From Cryoendolithus antarcticus (taxonomy: Eukaryota; Ascomycota; Dothideomycetes; Cladosporiales; Cladosporiaceae), in assembly GCA_002077065.1 (NCBI GenBank), contig NAJO01000021.1:372001-436000 (forward strand): a DNA stretch of 64,000 nucleotides, in the 5' to 3' direction. Position 1 is the stretch's first letter; each line of letters opens with the position of its first letter. Shown one piece after another: positions 11,964 to 22,815 of this stretch. Below the pieces are notes generated by a model that saw only the letters and a program-made list of their open reading frames with translations, was not told the origin of the DNA and ran no database searches. The position numbers were made by a program, and so were the translations under genes.

Positions 11964-13260
11964 TCAAATGCTGGTAGACGCCCACGACGTCTCATTCTGC
12001 GTTAGGAGATGGAAGTACTGTTTATGCTGTAATCGAGACTTCGATTGGCTCACTTCACCATCGTCACGCTACGACGCCAGGAGCAACGGCAGTCGTGAAA
12101 GCGGAATCTATGTTCCAGGGCCAGTCACTTAGCTGCTCCGGAGGTCTGAACTCCCTGGGCACGAAGGCAGCGCATTGATCAAAGGATACTGCCGGAGAAC
12201 TGCCTGGTCGCGCCTGAGGCTAGCAATCAACTCCGCGGGAGTGAGCACGTTCCACCGCCGAAATGTACTTAGTTTCGTGTTCTTCCAGACCTGACTTAGA
12301 CGCGCATACTTACCTTCTCGGAATCTGGGCGCTCACTATTGCCTTTGGTTTAGTGAGACCTCCTGCATTGCACAGCGCGGTGAGGGATCACTATGAGTTG
12401 CCTTCGGGTACCTCAGCGGGGCAATTTTTGATGGATCACAACCATCACTCGATGGCCTGCAACACCCTTTTCATCAGCTTGCTTCAGTCGTAAGACAAGA
12501 GCCTGGAGAAGAGATTTCGGTGGCGCTGCTCGTTTTCGGGGTGGAGAGCGGCCGCGTGAGGTGGCCTTCCCTCCGACTGAATATCTTCAAGCACGCAGTC
12601 TACATGGTTACTCACAGTCCCTCACGACACCGACGGCCGCACGCAACCACAACAACTCTCGTCACGCTTCACAAGCATGATCACGCGACGAGCGGCCGGA
12701 CGCGTGAGGAAATCGCAATTTGTCGCGCGCCATTTCAACGCTCCCAGCCCTGTGGACACCCCAGCCACAGGTGGCAGGCAGGGCTGGGAAACGCGACTCC
12801 ACCACGAACGATCGATACATGTGTAAACTCGCATCGATGTTGTGCGATCACAATTGCACGAGCATTACTTTCGCTGTGGCCTGGTACGTATTTTCGACAC
12901 CATCGATCCCACTGTCGTGTGTCCTTCACTGTTCGTGACATCGAACGCTTGGCAAGCTCATCTCCGCTGGCCAAACTTTGGCACTCAATCTGAGACCCCA
13001 AGATAGCAACTGTCGATGTGGCGTTGCTGAACCACTTGTGAGAGGTCTAGATTCGGTCGATTCGAGTTGTCTCAACATTGCGAAGGTAGGATTGGAGGAA
13101 TCGACTACAACACTGGAGCATCATACCGATCGACTAGGAGTACATCATCAAGTGCAGCAGCTGGTCACGCGAGCAAGACATTAATCACCTACCGTCTCGG
13201 ACCACACCAGAAGTCTAGTATCCAGATCTATCTGCGACAGCAACTCCAACGCCACCAACA
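11964..13260. other. Intergenic, 1.3 kb, no gene seen
   Basis: Divergent spacer between the exonuclease gene and the coiled-coil gene. Open frames here have unnatural composition. The last 70 bases look like a 5' leader. No repeat or RNA gene recognised. Confidence 0.45.
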
Positions 13261-14538
13261 ATGGCGAATCTCCCTGCTCCACCTCGCACGGCGAGCACGT
13301 CTCCGGATCGATACCGAACTCCTTCATTTCGCAACATATCCTCCTCGTCTACAGGCTACCACGGTTTCGATCTTGAAGCATCCGACTACAAGAGTCTACA
13401 GCTACCGTCACCACCAGTGCTCGCAGCACGGCCAGCGCTGACGTCGCGACTTTTGTCATCGATCACGACTTCACAGCCTGCTGCATCTGCACTTACGAGA
13501 TCTGGATCATTGTTTCACTCTCGCGCAAGGTCGATCGCAGCATACGTGCCTAGACTCAACAGCAGCAGCAATCCAGCATCGGCAGAGCCCACACAGCATT
13601 CTCCCAACCGACTCTTCGGTGATCTCTTCAACGGCGAGTCTGCGCCGGTTCGTCTAGGTGTCGCTGCGTCCAGTCCAACCAAGGAGAAAGAAGAGACCGA
13701 GTTCATCATGGAGTATCGACCATCATTCACCGAACGGCCATCACCTCGTTCGAGACAAACGAGCATGATCCACCAGACGCCTCAGTCCACGAGCAAGACA
13801 AGCTGGTTCTCACGAAGGGTTACCACTTCGCCCATAGTGCCGGTGTCAACACCAGCAACAGAGCCAGACGATCTCGTAACGCTCAACGTCCACACCGCTC
13901 TCTTCCCTCACGGCCGCTCCGATGACCTGAGCCCGCACGCGTTCAACGACCTCTTACTGAGCGCCACGTCGCTGCTCGAGCGAATGCAAACAGCCTACAA
14001 GGCTGAAGTCGACCTCGTGGCATCCGTGCAGCCCGAGCTCGAAGCCCAACGCGAAGAAGTCGAAGAAGCCGAAACCCGCTCCCGGCATCTGAAGCTGCAG
14101 CTCGAACACATGGCTCGCCGAGCACAGGAGCAGGAGCAAGCGATGCGTGAACTTGCCGACCAGCTGACAGCAGAGAAGATGAAGGTGCATGAGCTGCGAT
14201 CTCCGTCGCGGAGTCGTAGCAAAAACCTCCCCGAGACGCCTTGCGAGCCAAGACGACGCGCGAGAACTTCAGGCACGACTTCGACGGCTTCGGACTCTGG
14301 CTTTGAGTCTGATGCTGAGGAGTCGGTGTTCTCGCATGAGGGTTCGCGGGGCGGGAACGCGACGCCTTGGTCGCCTGCTAGTAGTGCGGGGACGTACTTT
14401 AGGGAGGGGGACGAGATCTCAGCGTGGGCGACTGTGGAGCAGTTGAGGCGAGAGAACAGAGGTCTGAAGGAAAGGGTGGGTGAGATGGAGAGCACGTTGG
14501 AGACTTGTATTGAGCTTGTTGGGGGAATCAGGCTCTAG
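13261..14538 (+). CDS. Uncharacterised coiled-coil protein
   Basis: Single-exon frame of 425 residues. I do not recognise the family. Residues 1-215 are Ser/Pro/Thr-rich and probably disordered, with many SP and TP sites. Residues about 225-320 form a strongly predicted coiled coil (heptad-like Leu/Glu/Arg content, including LERMQTAYKAEVDLV and AQEQEQAMRELADQL). A Ser/Arg-rich spacer follows, then a short second coiled coil near the end (TVEQLRRENRGLKERVGEM). No membrane segment or signal peptide. The composition suggests a cytoskeletal or polarity scaffold, but that is a guess. Its stop lies 55 bp from the convergent BTB-like gene. Confidence 0.75.
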   Translation: MANLPAPPRTASTSPDRYRTPSFRNISSSSTGYHGFDLEASDYKSLQLPSPPVLAARPALTSRLLSSITTSQPAASALTRSGSLFHSRARSIAAYVPRLNSSSNPASAEPTQHSPNRLFGDLFNGESAPVRLGVAASSPTKEKEETEFIMEYRPSFTERPSPRSRQTSMIHQTPQSTSKTSWFSRRVTTSPIVPVSTPATEPDDLVTLNVHTALFPHGRSDDLSPHAFNDLLLSATSLLERMQTAYKAEVDLVASVQPELEAQREEVEEAETRSRHLKLQLEHMARRAQEQEQAMRELADQLTAEKMKVHELRSPSRSRSKNLPETPCEPRRRARTSGTTSTASDSGFESDAEESVFSHEGSRGGNATPWSPASSAGTYFREGDEISAWATVEQLRRENRGLKERVGEMESTLETCIELVGGIRL

Positions 14539-14593
14539 ACACATGATGTAGCTACCGACGAAACCTCTCGTAGTCTGCAAAAGTGTCGAACTC

Positions 14594-16006
14594 TCATGCA
14601 TTTCCCTCCGCAAGCCACGGGTAGTCCTCCGCCTCAATCTTCACACAAGTGAGGTAATGCAGATCCTCACTGCCACTAGCCTGCAAGTGACTCACCACGA
14701 GCGGCTGCACGTACTTCTTGGCGGTCTCCTTGAGCTTCTTGAGTGTGCTCTTCACAGTCTCCACGTCATCACCCTCCAGCCCCATATTCCAATGCATCAT
14801 CACATCCTCGTAACGCATGTACGCGTGCTTGCTACGCGATAAGAGCCGATAGAAGCCGGCGACGGTTTTGCAGCCCTCGGTATGGCTGCAGAGGTAAGTG
14901 GGTACGAGTGGTGCGTCCCAGCGGAGATGGCGAATGTGGTCGATCATGTAGTCGGGAAGAGGTTGACTAAGTCGTAAGCGGCTGGATCGTCGTCATAGTG
15001 GCTGACGAAGGCAGTCTTCCCTTTTACGGTGCGGAGGACGGACATACTCTGCAACAGCAGATCTATGTTCATACGCTTGTCCTTCAGCTCTCGGGCTTCG
15101 GCTGCGATCATGCCCTGAACGCTGAGTGGGAGGATGTCGTGCTGCAAGGGCAGCTCGGTGGTCTTGCCGTAGATGCTGTCGTACGCGCCGACCAGGTGAA
15201 TGAAGGCCTCTTTGTACAGTGGCTCATCTTGTAAATCCATACCCAACTTACACCAGCGTATGGGATCCTGGCCGACCGCTGTGTAGAGCCTGCCACCATA
15301 GCCGTGGAATGTCACCATAAGCTTCTCGGCGATCGTCGGGATCGCGCAATGGTTTGCCTTCGCAATATCGATTAAGGCTGTAATCTGGCGTAGCGCGGTG
15401 TCGAGGTTGTCGCGAGAGATGCCGATGCTCTTACTATCTCTAACCGAGATGATGCGGAGGAAGATGTCGTAATAGCGTGACCAGCTCTCGCCTGTCCCGT
15501 TGTCGGATTGCGCGTCGTCGTCTTCTTGAGCGGACTCAGAGTAGCTGACCTCCGCAGCATTGGCACTACGAACGTCGTAGGAAAGAGGTCTCGGAACGAG
15601 CACAGGCATGGCATCCTTGCCGTCGAGTACGAGTAAATAGTCGATGCCCTGGTGCGGTGGCCTTGCAGCGAACTTCTCGCAAGCTTTCCTGAGCCGCGTA
15701 TGCGCGAAGAGGTTGTACGAATGGACTCGACAGGCTTTGCTGAAGTCGTTACTGTCGAGAATGACGAGCACGGTGCCGACATCCAGATGACCCTGTGATT
15801 ATGGTCAGCGTTACAGCCGTGATCATGTTTCTCCGTGATCGCGATCTTACCTTCGGTTGGCTGTGCAGCTCATCGACAGCTTTCGAAATCCACGCGGCAG
15901 GTACGCGACTTCCGTAGCTCATGTGCGCCAACTGCGTTTCAACATCCTCGAGCTCGGCTTCTTTGGGAGACAGTGTGACATCCATGTCTGACGTGGTGTC
16001 TTCCAT
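14594..16006 (-). CDS. Fungal BTB-like protein, apparent frameshift
   Basis: Exon 1 is 16006-15851, then a 58-nt GT-AG intron, then 15792 downward. The N-terminal part (VGTVLVILDSNDFSKACRVH) resembles a diverged BTB/POZ fold; the later segment with PIRWCKLGMDLQDEPLYKEA and FIHLVGAYDS matches a pattern seen in many uncharacterised BTB-like proteins of filamentous fungi. The frame hits a stop at 14944, but the next frame continues at once with MIDHIRHLRWDAPLVPTYLC through 14594 and looks equally conserved. Joining them needs one extra base near a CCC run at 14954-14956; no GT-AG intron of suitable phase fits. Either a real frameshift or an assembly indel. Full length would be about 450 residues. 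Function unknown. Confidence 0.7.
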
Positions 16007-16163
16007 GCTAGGCTAGATTGGAGCAGGAATCCAACGTGCTTGTGTAGTATAGGTGTGTTGGTTGGAACAGAAGCGGAGAGTGAGTTAACGCTAGAGCTTC
16101 AAGCAGTCGCTTGCCGAGTCAGTGCCTAGAAGATGGATGCTTCACTTCCAAAAGCTTCACTCT

Positions 16164-17541
16164 TCAGAATCTGACTCCGAGTCAGCATGACTTCACTGTC
16201 ACATCATCACTCAACTCACCTTATCTCGTAGCTCCCTGCCCGCGTCATATACCTCACCCACTTGACACTACTGTAGTTGCTCTTCTCGAAAACTTTCAAG
16301 TACCGCACAAGTAGTCCACTACTCGTGAACATCAACAACGAGAATTGCATGCTTAGCGGCGGTCGACTCCAAGCTTTCTGATTCGTCATGGCACTCAAGC
16401 TGGCCTCCGCACTCAGCACAAATTCGCTCTGCCCGGTGAAGCGTGCAATCTTCCACACAATAGCGTTCTCGGATGGCTCGTACTTTGCCTTACCCTGCGA
16501 GGTCCGTGAACTGATGTCAGCCGTGTTCAGCGGCGTAGGGATCTTGACGACGACGTTGGTAGCGAACAGCTTGGAGCCATAGTTTGCTTTGATGGCAATA
16601 CTGTACTCAACTTTTGTCTTGCCGACCTCGTTGACGATTGCTTGAACCTTGAAGGGTAGGTTGACGTTCTCAGTAGCTCGGTAAGTCATGAGCTGGAAGC
16701 TGCCATCGGGTGGTATGAATGAGATTGTACGGTCGCTGGTGAACGAGGACAATTTGACGCATTGGTGCAAGGAGACATCCTCGAGCGTAACAGAGCCAGC
16801 AGCTGCTTTCGAAGCCTTGTTGCCATGCATGTTACCCACGGGTGCAGCGCCTAGAGTGGTGTCTGCACCTGTCTCGCCAAGTGTGAGGCGATCGTTCAGA
16901 CCAAACTTGCACTCTGGGGTGCCGGAAAGATATGCTCGCATCTCAATAGCTCCGTTGACATCTGCTCGCAGTACTGTGCCTGTTGCAGACACGAGCAGAT
17001 TCACGTCTTCAACGACATCCACGAACGCCTCGTTCTTGCGGTACTTGATGTAGTCTCTCCGCCACGACAATGCTCCAGTAGCCTGCATCGTGATCTTACT
17101 GCTATCTTCCGGCGTCGGCCGCTGTGACTTTACGCCCTCAGTCGTGATGTACATTTTGAGCGTCTCCGTCTCAGTGTTCTGCGGGTAGCCGAAGTCCAAG
17201 ATCTCGTCCAGCAGCTCATACACCATGACGAAGTTGCTCTTGACAGCTTCTTCATCAAATCTCCCGAAGTAGCTCCTTCCCAGACTGACGAGCTTGTACA
17301 GAAATTCGAAGACCAAGGCGCTGTTGACGTTTCCCTTAGAGACGCCGACGATATAGATGTTCTCGGACTTGATGTGAGAGAAAGTCGTGCTGCCCAACGT
17401 GAGGATTGGAGAGCGGATCTGAGCATTGCTGATCACCTGGATGCGGAAGACGTCTGCGAGGCGGGGCCGCATATCCTGTCTGAAGGCGCGGAGGATGAGA
17501 AGCTCACCCTTCTGGTTGAAGAGGAGGATTCCGGAGAGCAT
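16164..17541 (-). CDS. APM4: AP-2 complex subunit mu
   Basis: Medium subunit of the AP-2 clathrin adaptor; binds cargo tyrosine motifs at the plasma membrane in endocytosis. Main exon 17541-16220. The canonical C-terminus GSYEIRF is completed by a final exon of 7 nt (16170-16164) after a 49-nt intron with GTGAGT donor, GCTGAC branch and CAG acceptor; unspliced, the protein would end one residue short at 16216. Length is 442 residues. The N-terminal longin-like part starts MLSGILLFNQKGE; the mu-homology domain spans about 170-440. An in-frame extension to 17670 exists but lacks family support, so I use the ATG at 17541. Confidence 0.93.
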
Positions 17542-17902
17542 CTTGGAAGATATGCACCCGAAGGTGACTTGATTTTGCGAGTGTAGAGGCTGAACGACTG
17601 ATCTGCTATCGATATGTCTCACCGTGAAGCTTGAGGTGAGATGGAGGGCATATCGCCCGGCTGAAAGCAAGTTCTAGCCAACCGTAGTCAGCTATCATCG
17701 ACTTCACCCAAGAGGCGCAAGCGTGAGGTCATGAGGGCGAGAGCTGCATACTCGACATTGTGATCACTGGCGATATCCCAAAATTACCTCGCCGTCTTCG
17801 ATTTCACATTCCTGCTTGAACGACTGCACAATCTCGTCCTCCGCCGCTGGCCACACCCCTGGTAACAGACAGTACCGCCCGCGAGGCAACGACAAAAGCA
17901 AC
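17542..17902. other. Divergent promoter, AP-2 mu / V-ATPase f
   Basis: 361 bp between two divergent starts. No distinct motif recognised. Confidence 0.5.
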
Positions 17903-18305
17903 ATGAAGCCTCTCGTCTCAGCTTTCAACGCGTGGACATGGTGAGCTGTTCTTGTCGAAGACTGGATACCGAGGGACGTAACAGCTGACGAGTTGGACCT
18001 ATAGCATCGTCATCTCGCTCTTCGCGATTGTGATCCTCTCTGTGATCGGCAGCATGTTTGCCAATGGACATCACTCGATGATGGGCTCAACAGATGACCC
18101 AACGGATGGCGGGAAGGTGGCGACGGCAGTATTCGGAGCAGTGGCAGTATACGGGGTATGTCCGACCCTACAGATAATTTGGCTACCTCAGCTGGAACAT
18201 GAAGTGCATTACTGACTAAACCGACAGGCTTTCCTACTTTTCTGCGGCAGTCAGGCGTTCCTACACAGGCGGCAAACATCAGGAGGAGAGATTGCATTGC
18301 GATGA
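17903..18305 (+). CDS. V-ATPase V0 subunit f (RNase K homologue)
   Basis: Small two-pass membrane subunit of the vacuolar proton pump V0 sector, homologous to yeast YPR170W-B and animal RNASEK. Exons 17903-17940, 18005-18155 and 18228-18305 give 88 residues, the same size as the yeast protein. The order is MKPLVSAFNAWT, a first hydrophobic helix (CIVISLFAIVILSVIGSMFA), a short polar loop with HHSMMGSTDDPTDG, and a second helix (ATAVFGAVAVYGAFLLFCG). The frame spans two introns (64 and 72 nt), so no single long open frame reveals it. Confidence 0.88.
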
Positions 18306-19380
18306 AGATGATACCTACGCGCGGAATCGGTGGTTCATGTCTGAAATTATAGATCGGCGGGCGTAAGGAGTCTATTCAGCGATGCGTACAAGCCAACCTC
18401 TCTTTCATCACATATTTACGTCCTTACTACGCTGCTGATGCCTACGCTGCCATAGTGGTTGACGAGTACGGTAAAGTAGTGAGAGCACTCCAGGAGAGCG
18501 GGCTGCCGGAGGATGATCTCCATTGAGATGGCAAGTATCATAGCGGGTCTCTTGACCACATCATCTTATTTCTATCTCTTCTCTGTCCTCCTTCGCTTCG
18601 CAAGAACGCAGAAGCTGATGCGATCAAATCCTCGCCAATCAGGGAGTCTAGAAATTGTCAAGGGAGAGAGGTGTACGTTCATGAATGGACGAATGGCAAA
18701 GAGCTCACGGGGCTCGTCTCAGTAAGTGAAGTCAGAACCTTCTCACGCTTTCATACGCGCCCCCTATTCGCGAAGGGGTTGAGCAGCCGGACCGCGCAGT
18801 GGGCAACGTCAAGATCCCGAGATAGGGACTTAGGTTCGAGACTTCGGTCACCCTAAGGTACAACCAGCCGCTAGGTCCAACGGAGGCGAGAGATGCGATG
18901 TAGGTTTGTTGTGGGACTGCTGTAGACATCGATTGAACGTCATGCTGGGGTGGCAGTGCGCATTTCAGTACTTGTAGAGTTCACGATCGACCGACACAAG
19001 TATAGTGCTCTGCTTCTAGCATGCATATGCTTGCTCAACCGGACATCACTCAGGATTGAGAAAAGGTAGCGGTACTCGATGTTTGGTGAAACCGTATATG
19101 TACCCCCGGCCTCTCACTGGCGCTGTTCATCGTTCATACGCCTCGTAGTAGTAGCTTGGGGTCCTTCAAGACATCCGCCACAAATAGTGAGCGATACCCC
19201 ACATCGGGACCCTATTGTCAGTCATACATACGTACGAATCCAATGGTCCTCTCATCGAGGTTCGAGTAAGCTCGGGTGCAGCATGTCTCACCCCAAGAAG
19301 CATGTGAGACAACCACCGAGCGTCAACGTGAGGTCCAGCCTTTTCGACTCCGCAAACCACCTTCCCACTATGCACACAAC
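18306..19380. other. Intergenic with an orphan coding-like stretch
   Basis: About 1.1 kb before PBN1. Between 18351 and 18530 the plus strand is open for about 58 codons after an acceptor-like TTATAG, with balanced composition (TYLRPYYAADAYAAIVVDEY). The same frame further on contains EVYVHEWTNGKELTG near 18670. I cannot assign a start, a complete gene or a family, so no CDS is called. Confidence 0.35.
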
Positions 19381-21039
19381 ATGAAGCAACGTATCACGTA
19401 TCTCCAAGGCGAAGGCACTGATATCGATGTCAATAGCCTCCATGTCAACCCTGATAGCCTAGTATTCTCGAATGCCGAACAGGCAGCTTTGCAGAAGCGC
19501 GTTACGGTGGGATTGAGCGACTTGCCAACAAGCGTGAGGGTTCCCGACCGAGAGCATATCGCCAACAACTAATAGAGGAGACAGATCACGGAGGTACTGG
19601 ATAACGTACATGAGCTACACATCCGCTGGTCCTCTCCGCGAAATGATGAGCTACCTTCACCGCTAGTGTCAAGACTACCCTCGGGACTGCATGTGTTCTT
19701 CACGCCACGCAGTGCAGGGACCGATGTACCCATCTGCGAATTGCTACAGACGCTTTTCGGCGCAGAGCTGCAATGCCACTCCGTCGTCGACTCGTTCAGC
19801 CGTCCCCAGATCACATCAGAGCGCTTCTCGGCCGCAGCAAGCTACCAGTACTTTCACGTCCTCCCGACCTTACATGACTTCTCGCAATGGTTCGACAGCA
19901 ACATCTGCCGGGCAAACTTGAAGATCAAGCTTGCTTGTGGGATCGAGGCTGATGCAATCACTCGGGCTGCAACTTTTGACCTGGACTTTGATGCGATCAG
20001 CCACGCTGTCACCACGACTGTAGCTTGGAAAGCCGACAGCGATTGGATAGAGCCGCTGACGCATCCCAACACCGCGAGGGCGATTGTACAGCTCAATGAA
20101 CGGGACAGCATTGAGGTCGGAGTTTTACAGCCTGCACACCAGCCCACGGACGAGCCGGAGGAGTTGTCGCTCGGGGGCTATTTGACTACGCTTGGAGATG
20201 ATGAGATACACGAGCCGAGTACGTGTGACATCCTTGCGATAGCTTGACCTCTACTGACTATGATAGGTGCCACACTGTTCGCATTTCCATCGAGACACCA
20301 TGCACTGCCCCAGAAGCTTGCCAGACAGAAGTTCCGCGCTGACTTCCAGCAACCGACCGGTCTACATCCCAAGCTCGACCTGACATTCGCATCTGCTCGT
20401 AGCGTGGCATCTCCAGCAGATTCCCGCGCCTTGCATGCGTATCTCACACTCCCAGTCTCGCTCTTCATCGACCGCTATCAATTCTCCGATGCTCTCTCGC
20501 TCCAAGCTCAGAACCTCAAGGCGCTGCATTCGCTTAGCGGCGAAGACGATCTCGAAGCACCCGCGTGGGTCCTCAAATCCTGGGGCTCGGCTGCACTGTT
20601 CGAGGTCGTGCACCCGAATACGACAGAATCGGCCACCTCAGGTCCATGGACCCTCACCATCCCGACACATCTCCGCTATGTGAAGCCGAGCACCAACGTC
20701 TCAGCGTCTTCGCAGGAGAACCTGCAGATACCAAGCCCAATATTATTCTGGGCCTGCCCTGCCGAAGAGGGACTCAAGTTCGCTACGAATCCTTTTGATC
20801 GGGTCAATCTGGGCTTCGATGGGCTGTTTGGACCGAAGACGCTGTTCTATCACGTCCCATCGGCCGATGAGACTGGCTTGCTAGACCTGAAGATACCGAT
20901 TCTTGATTCAGCAAGCAGCGGTTGGGTGTCGATGGCAACTAGTGCGGTGGTCATTGCAGGGTTTAGCTGGGTGATGTGGAAGCTGTTTGGCGGGGATGCT
21001 GGTGCAAGGGTGGAGAAGAGTGGCAAGAAGACGCAGTGA
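19381..21039 (+). CDS. PBN1: GPI-mannosyltransferase I accessory subunit (PIG-X/PBN1)
   Basis: ER membrane partner that stabilises the first GPI mannosyltransferase (Gpi14/PIG-M). Exons 19381-19533, 19585-20218 and 20267-21039 give 519 residues. The N-terminus MKQRITYLQGEG and the segment ELHIRWSSPRND match fungal PBN1. The C-terminal PIG-X domain carries DLTFASARS, LPVSLFIDRYQF and ILFWACP. One membrane helix lies near the end (MATSAVVIAGFSWVMWKLF) with a short basic cytosolic tail, so most of the protein faces the ER lumen. Introns are 51 and 48 nt. An in-frame ATG at 19276 exists; the start at 19381 fits the family better. Confidence 0.88.
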
Positions 21040-22815
21040 AGAGTGGCGCACAGAAATCTACCCACGTATCAAAATCGATCGTATCTCATTAAGTGATCTG
21101 ACATTGTTGTGCTGAACTGCGTGAAATCGTAACAACGGATGGTGTAGCTGATGCGCCCCCGAGAGGATCAAGTCATGGTGCTACTATGCGATGAACCTAG
21201 ACAATTGCTATCAGTCTATTACTGGAGCGTGATGCTATCCTTCTGCGGCTTCCATGCTCGCCGTGGTGAGCATTTGATCCTGGCACCGGCACGCAGAGAT
21301 ATCGTTCTGAGTATGACGGCGGGGATCTCCGACAAGCTGTGGCCTCTCAACACGGTGTCGGCGAGGTGGTCAGCAGCCCAAGAAACTCGTCCGAAATGCT
21401 GAGTGTCAGGCGTCATGGTCGACCGAAGTAGGTAAGTCATATGGAGCCCTGGCACAGACCAAATTGCTGTCCTTAGAACCCAGCGTGCCCCTCACTTCTC
21501 TTCCTTCTTCCTTCGCTCACCTTTCGTCTATCATTTGCCCATATTAGCCGTTGACAGAACCCGTCTGATGGAAGTGGTGATCAATAATGACGTAGCCATG
21601 GAAGTGTTTCGGCGAGTGCGCGTGGCAAGAGGGGCTCACAGGTTGAGTTGCCGGAACCACGTTGGGGCTGGTGCTGCTGCAAAGGCGCGACAGTACGGGC
21701 CTTGTACGTCGTGCTCTCGTAGTGGCGTCGGAACCTCCAAGTCCGAAAGGGTAGCAAGGCCAGATGTCAATGGTCAGGGCAGACGATCTGTACATTTGAG
21801 CCGCCCTCACCCTTGCACCCTCGGTGAGGGCTACTGCTTTGGCAGACCACATTTTTCATTAGTCCTCCAGCTTCGTGCTGAGTGCTGGAGAGGAGCCAAT
21901 GTTACGGTACTCGTCGCAATATCTCGCAGCAGCATGCATGTGCACACACTTCAAACTTGCGCTCTTCGTCCCTCGGGATGCCCTCGATCAACGCTTATGC
22001 CTCCCTGCTAGGCGACATGATCGAAAGCGTCTCACGCAATTGCGCACTCGGTCGAACATTGTTGATCCTTATGCGATCCTCTTCTTAAGGTGATCCATCG
22101 CGATGCCTACGTTGCCTCTGCGCGCAGTTCCTCTGGAAGGCATACCGCCAAGGCGCAGGACACCACACGTAGCACGGCTTTCGAACAGCAAGCGTGACGA
22201 TCCGACTTATAGAGCGACCTAAACGCCTCACATCACCACATCTCTCCAAATTTCGGAACGGCGCTGCTATGCTACTATAAGTGCACCTGCAATAGTGAGC
22301 CTATTACTCTGTGTTTGCGGAAGATGGAGTAAACCATGCAGAGCTGGGATCTAAATGCTGGACTCTCACGGACACAGTGATGTGGTGATCCACTGCCGCG
22401 GACAAGCTTGAAGGAGCAGTGTCAACATCCCAGACCTTTGGAGAAGCGGAGGTGTTTGCGTGGTCAAGATACTATGAGGCGCTTCAGTTCGGTGTTGAGT
22501 ACCAACACTGTACATTGCCTAGCAGAACCGTTGGAGCGTTGACCGGCACAATGTGATCGAGGCATGCAGACAGTCTCCGCGTTGGTCCACATAAATATAG
22601 TAAATGTCTATGATCTCTTCTGTCCACATACGTCTTGCTATAGACTGACCGTAGAGCATCGCTCGGATCGGCGTTTCCACACAGCCGACAGATCTCAGTG
22701 TCATGACCTGCATCGTAATTGTCCGTAAGATGATGCGTCAAGCTCATTCAGCTGGTACGACATCGCCGAGCTTGATCGCGGACACACCCAAAAGATGAGC
22801 AGACCGGGAGGGTGA
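21040..22815. other. Gene-poor stretch, 1.8 kb
   Basis: No convincing gene on either strand. A pyrimidine-rich tract at 21490-21540 resembles a transcription start region, but the frame that follows (to about 22011) has unnatural composition. It may hold an untranslated RNA or decayed sequence; no repeat recognised. Confidence 0.4.

Noticed and set aside
18780..18870. Possible tRNA around GGTTCGAGACTTCGG
   Set aside because: No D arm or matching stems; only the T-loop-like word is present.
21535..22011. 158-codon plus-strand frame in the gene-poor stretch
   Set aside because: Starts at a non-ATG codon in the open frame, and its Arg/Ser/Cys-rich composition is typical of non-coding sequence.
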